Shown: positions 36,368 through 36,470 of the stretch, in pieces
How positions within the stretch are numbered: the first letter of the stretch is position 1
Layout: each line of letters starts with the position of its first letter
From: Methylococcales bacterium
GTDB taxonomy: Bacteria > Pseudomonadota > Gammaproteobacteria > Methylococcales > Methylomonadaceae
NCBI GenBank assembly: GCA_028712795.1
Contig: JAQTPT010000041.1
Location: 1 to 36,470 of the forward strand
Reading direction: 5' to 3'
Length of the DNA stretch: 36,470 nucleotides
Made by a program: the position numbers and the translations under genes
Notes under the pieces: model-generated
Databases searched by the model: none
What the model was told of the DNA's origin: nothing
Seen by the model: the letters and a program-made list of their open reading frames with translations, nothing else

Positions 36368-36470
36368 GAGCTTGGCGATTCCCTACTTTCGCATGGCAAA
36401 CTGCCACACTATCATCGGCGCTAAACGGTTTCACTTCCGAGTTCGGGATGGGATCGGGTGGTTCACGTTC
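36368..36470 (-). rRNA. rrf: 5S ribosomal RNA, 3' part
   Basis: The minus strand reads GAACGTGAACCACCCGATCC and continues through the conserved CCCGAACTCGGAAGTGAAAC to a 3' end in GGGAATCGCCAAGC. The 5' end lies beyond the window, so an rRNA operon reads in from the right. The 3' end is placed by comparison with the usual 5S terminal helix and may be off by two bases. Confidence 0.95.

Overview
The window reads as chromosome from a free-living gammaproteobacterium. Three gene neighbourhoods support this: the order smc-zipA-ligA, gltX followed by a tRNA-Ala(GGC) gene, and gammaproteobacterial-type hslO, msrA and queG. The RegB/RegA redox regulators and the abundance of small dispersed repeats would suit a methanotroph-like lineage (Methylococcales). 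That assignment is an impression from general resemblance, since no methane-oxidation gene is present here.

Layout. 1-5428: a TetR/CerR-type regulator followed by a complete tripartite efflux operon (FtsX-like permease, ABC ATPase, HlyD-type adaptor, NodT-type outer-membrane factor), with a palindromic operator candidate at its promoter and a large heptamer-repeat hairpin inside it. 5773-7644: mtgA, then a short mobile-element-like repeat, then a multi-pass membrane protein. 7809-11288: a CheB/CheR fusion pseudogene with a large internal deletion, followed by an intact PAS-PAS-PAS-GGDEF-EAL protein. 11213-14910 (minus): queG, rhlE and a family 5 uracil-DNA glycosylase. 15054-18991: the redox-sensing pair regA/regB, then msrA and, divergently, hslO; this is a small redox/oxidative-stress neighbourhood. 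19004-20800: a membrane-anchored AlbA_2 (Schlafen-like) protein and aqpZ. 21135-27518: smc-zipA-ligA, with a 19-unit heptanucleotide array between zipA and ligA. 27579-29726 (minus): a TVP38/TMEM64 membrane domain fused to a mercuric-reductase-like flavoprotein. 30004-32338 (minus): a Sel1-repeat protein, gltX, tRNA-Ala(GGC) and two identical tRNA-Glu(TTC) genes, ending in a terminator. 32617-36470: a VWA/TSP3/OmpA lipoprotein, serS (minus), a poorly coding stretch, a cupin protein, and the 3' end of a minus-strand 5S rRNA with its terminator.

Most coding sequence is ordinary housekeeping. The less ordinary signal is in the repeats. A family of about 160-bp palindromic, MITE-like elements has three copies: one with a different, larger centre, one intact, and one strongly decayed but of the same length. 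Heptamer-period repeats occur at three loci, two of them between genes of the same operon. There are also two hairpins of a CACCACGAAG family, an orphan plus-strand terminator beside a RegA-box-like site upstream of regB, and a deletion pseudogene whose junction suggests recombination between two similar short coding motifs. I found no CRISPR array, prophage or intact insertion sequence.
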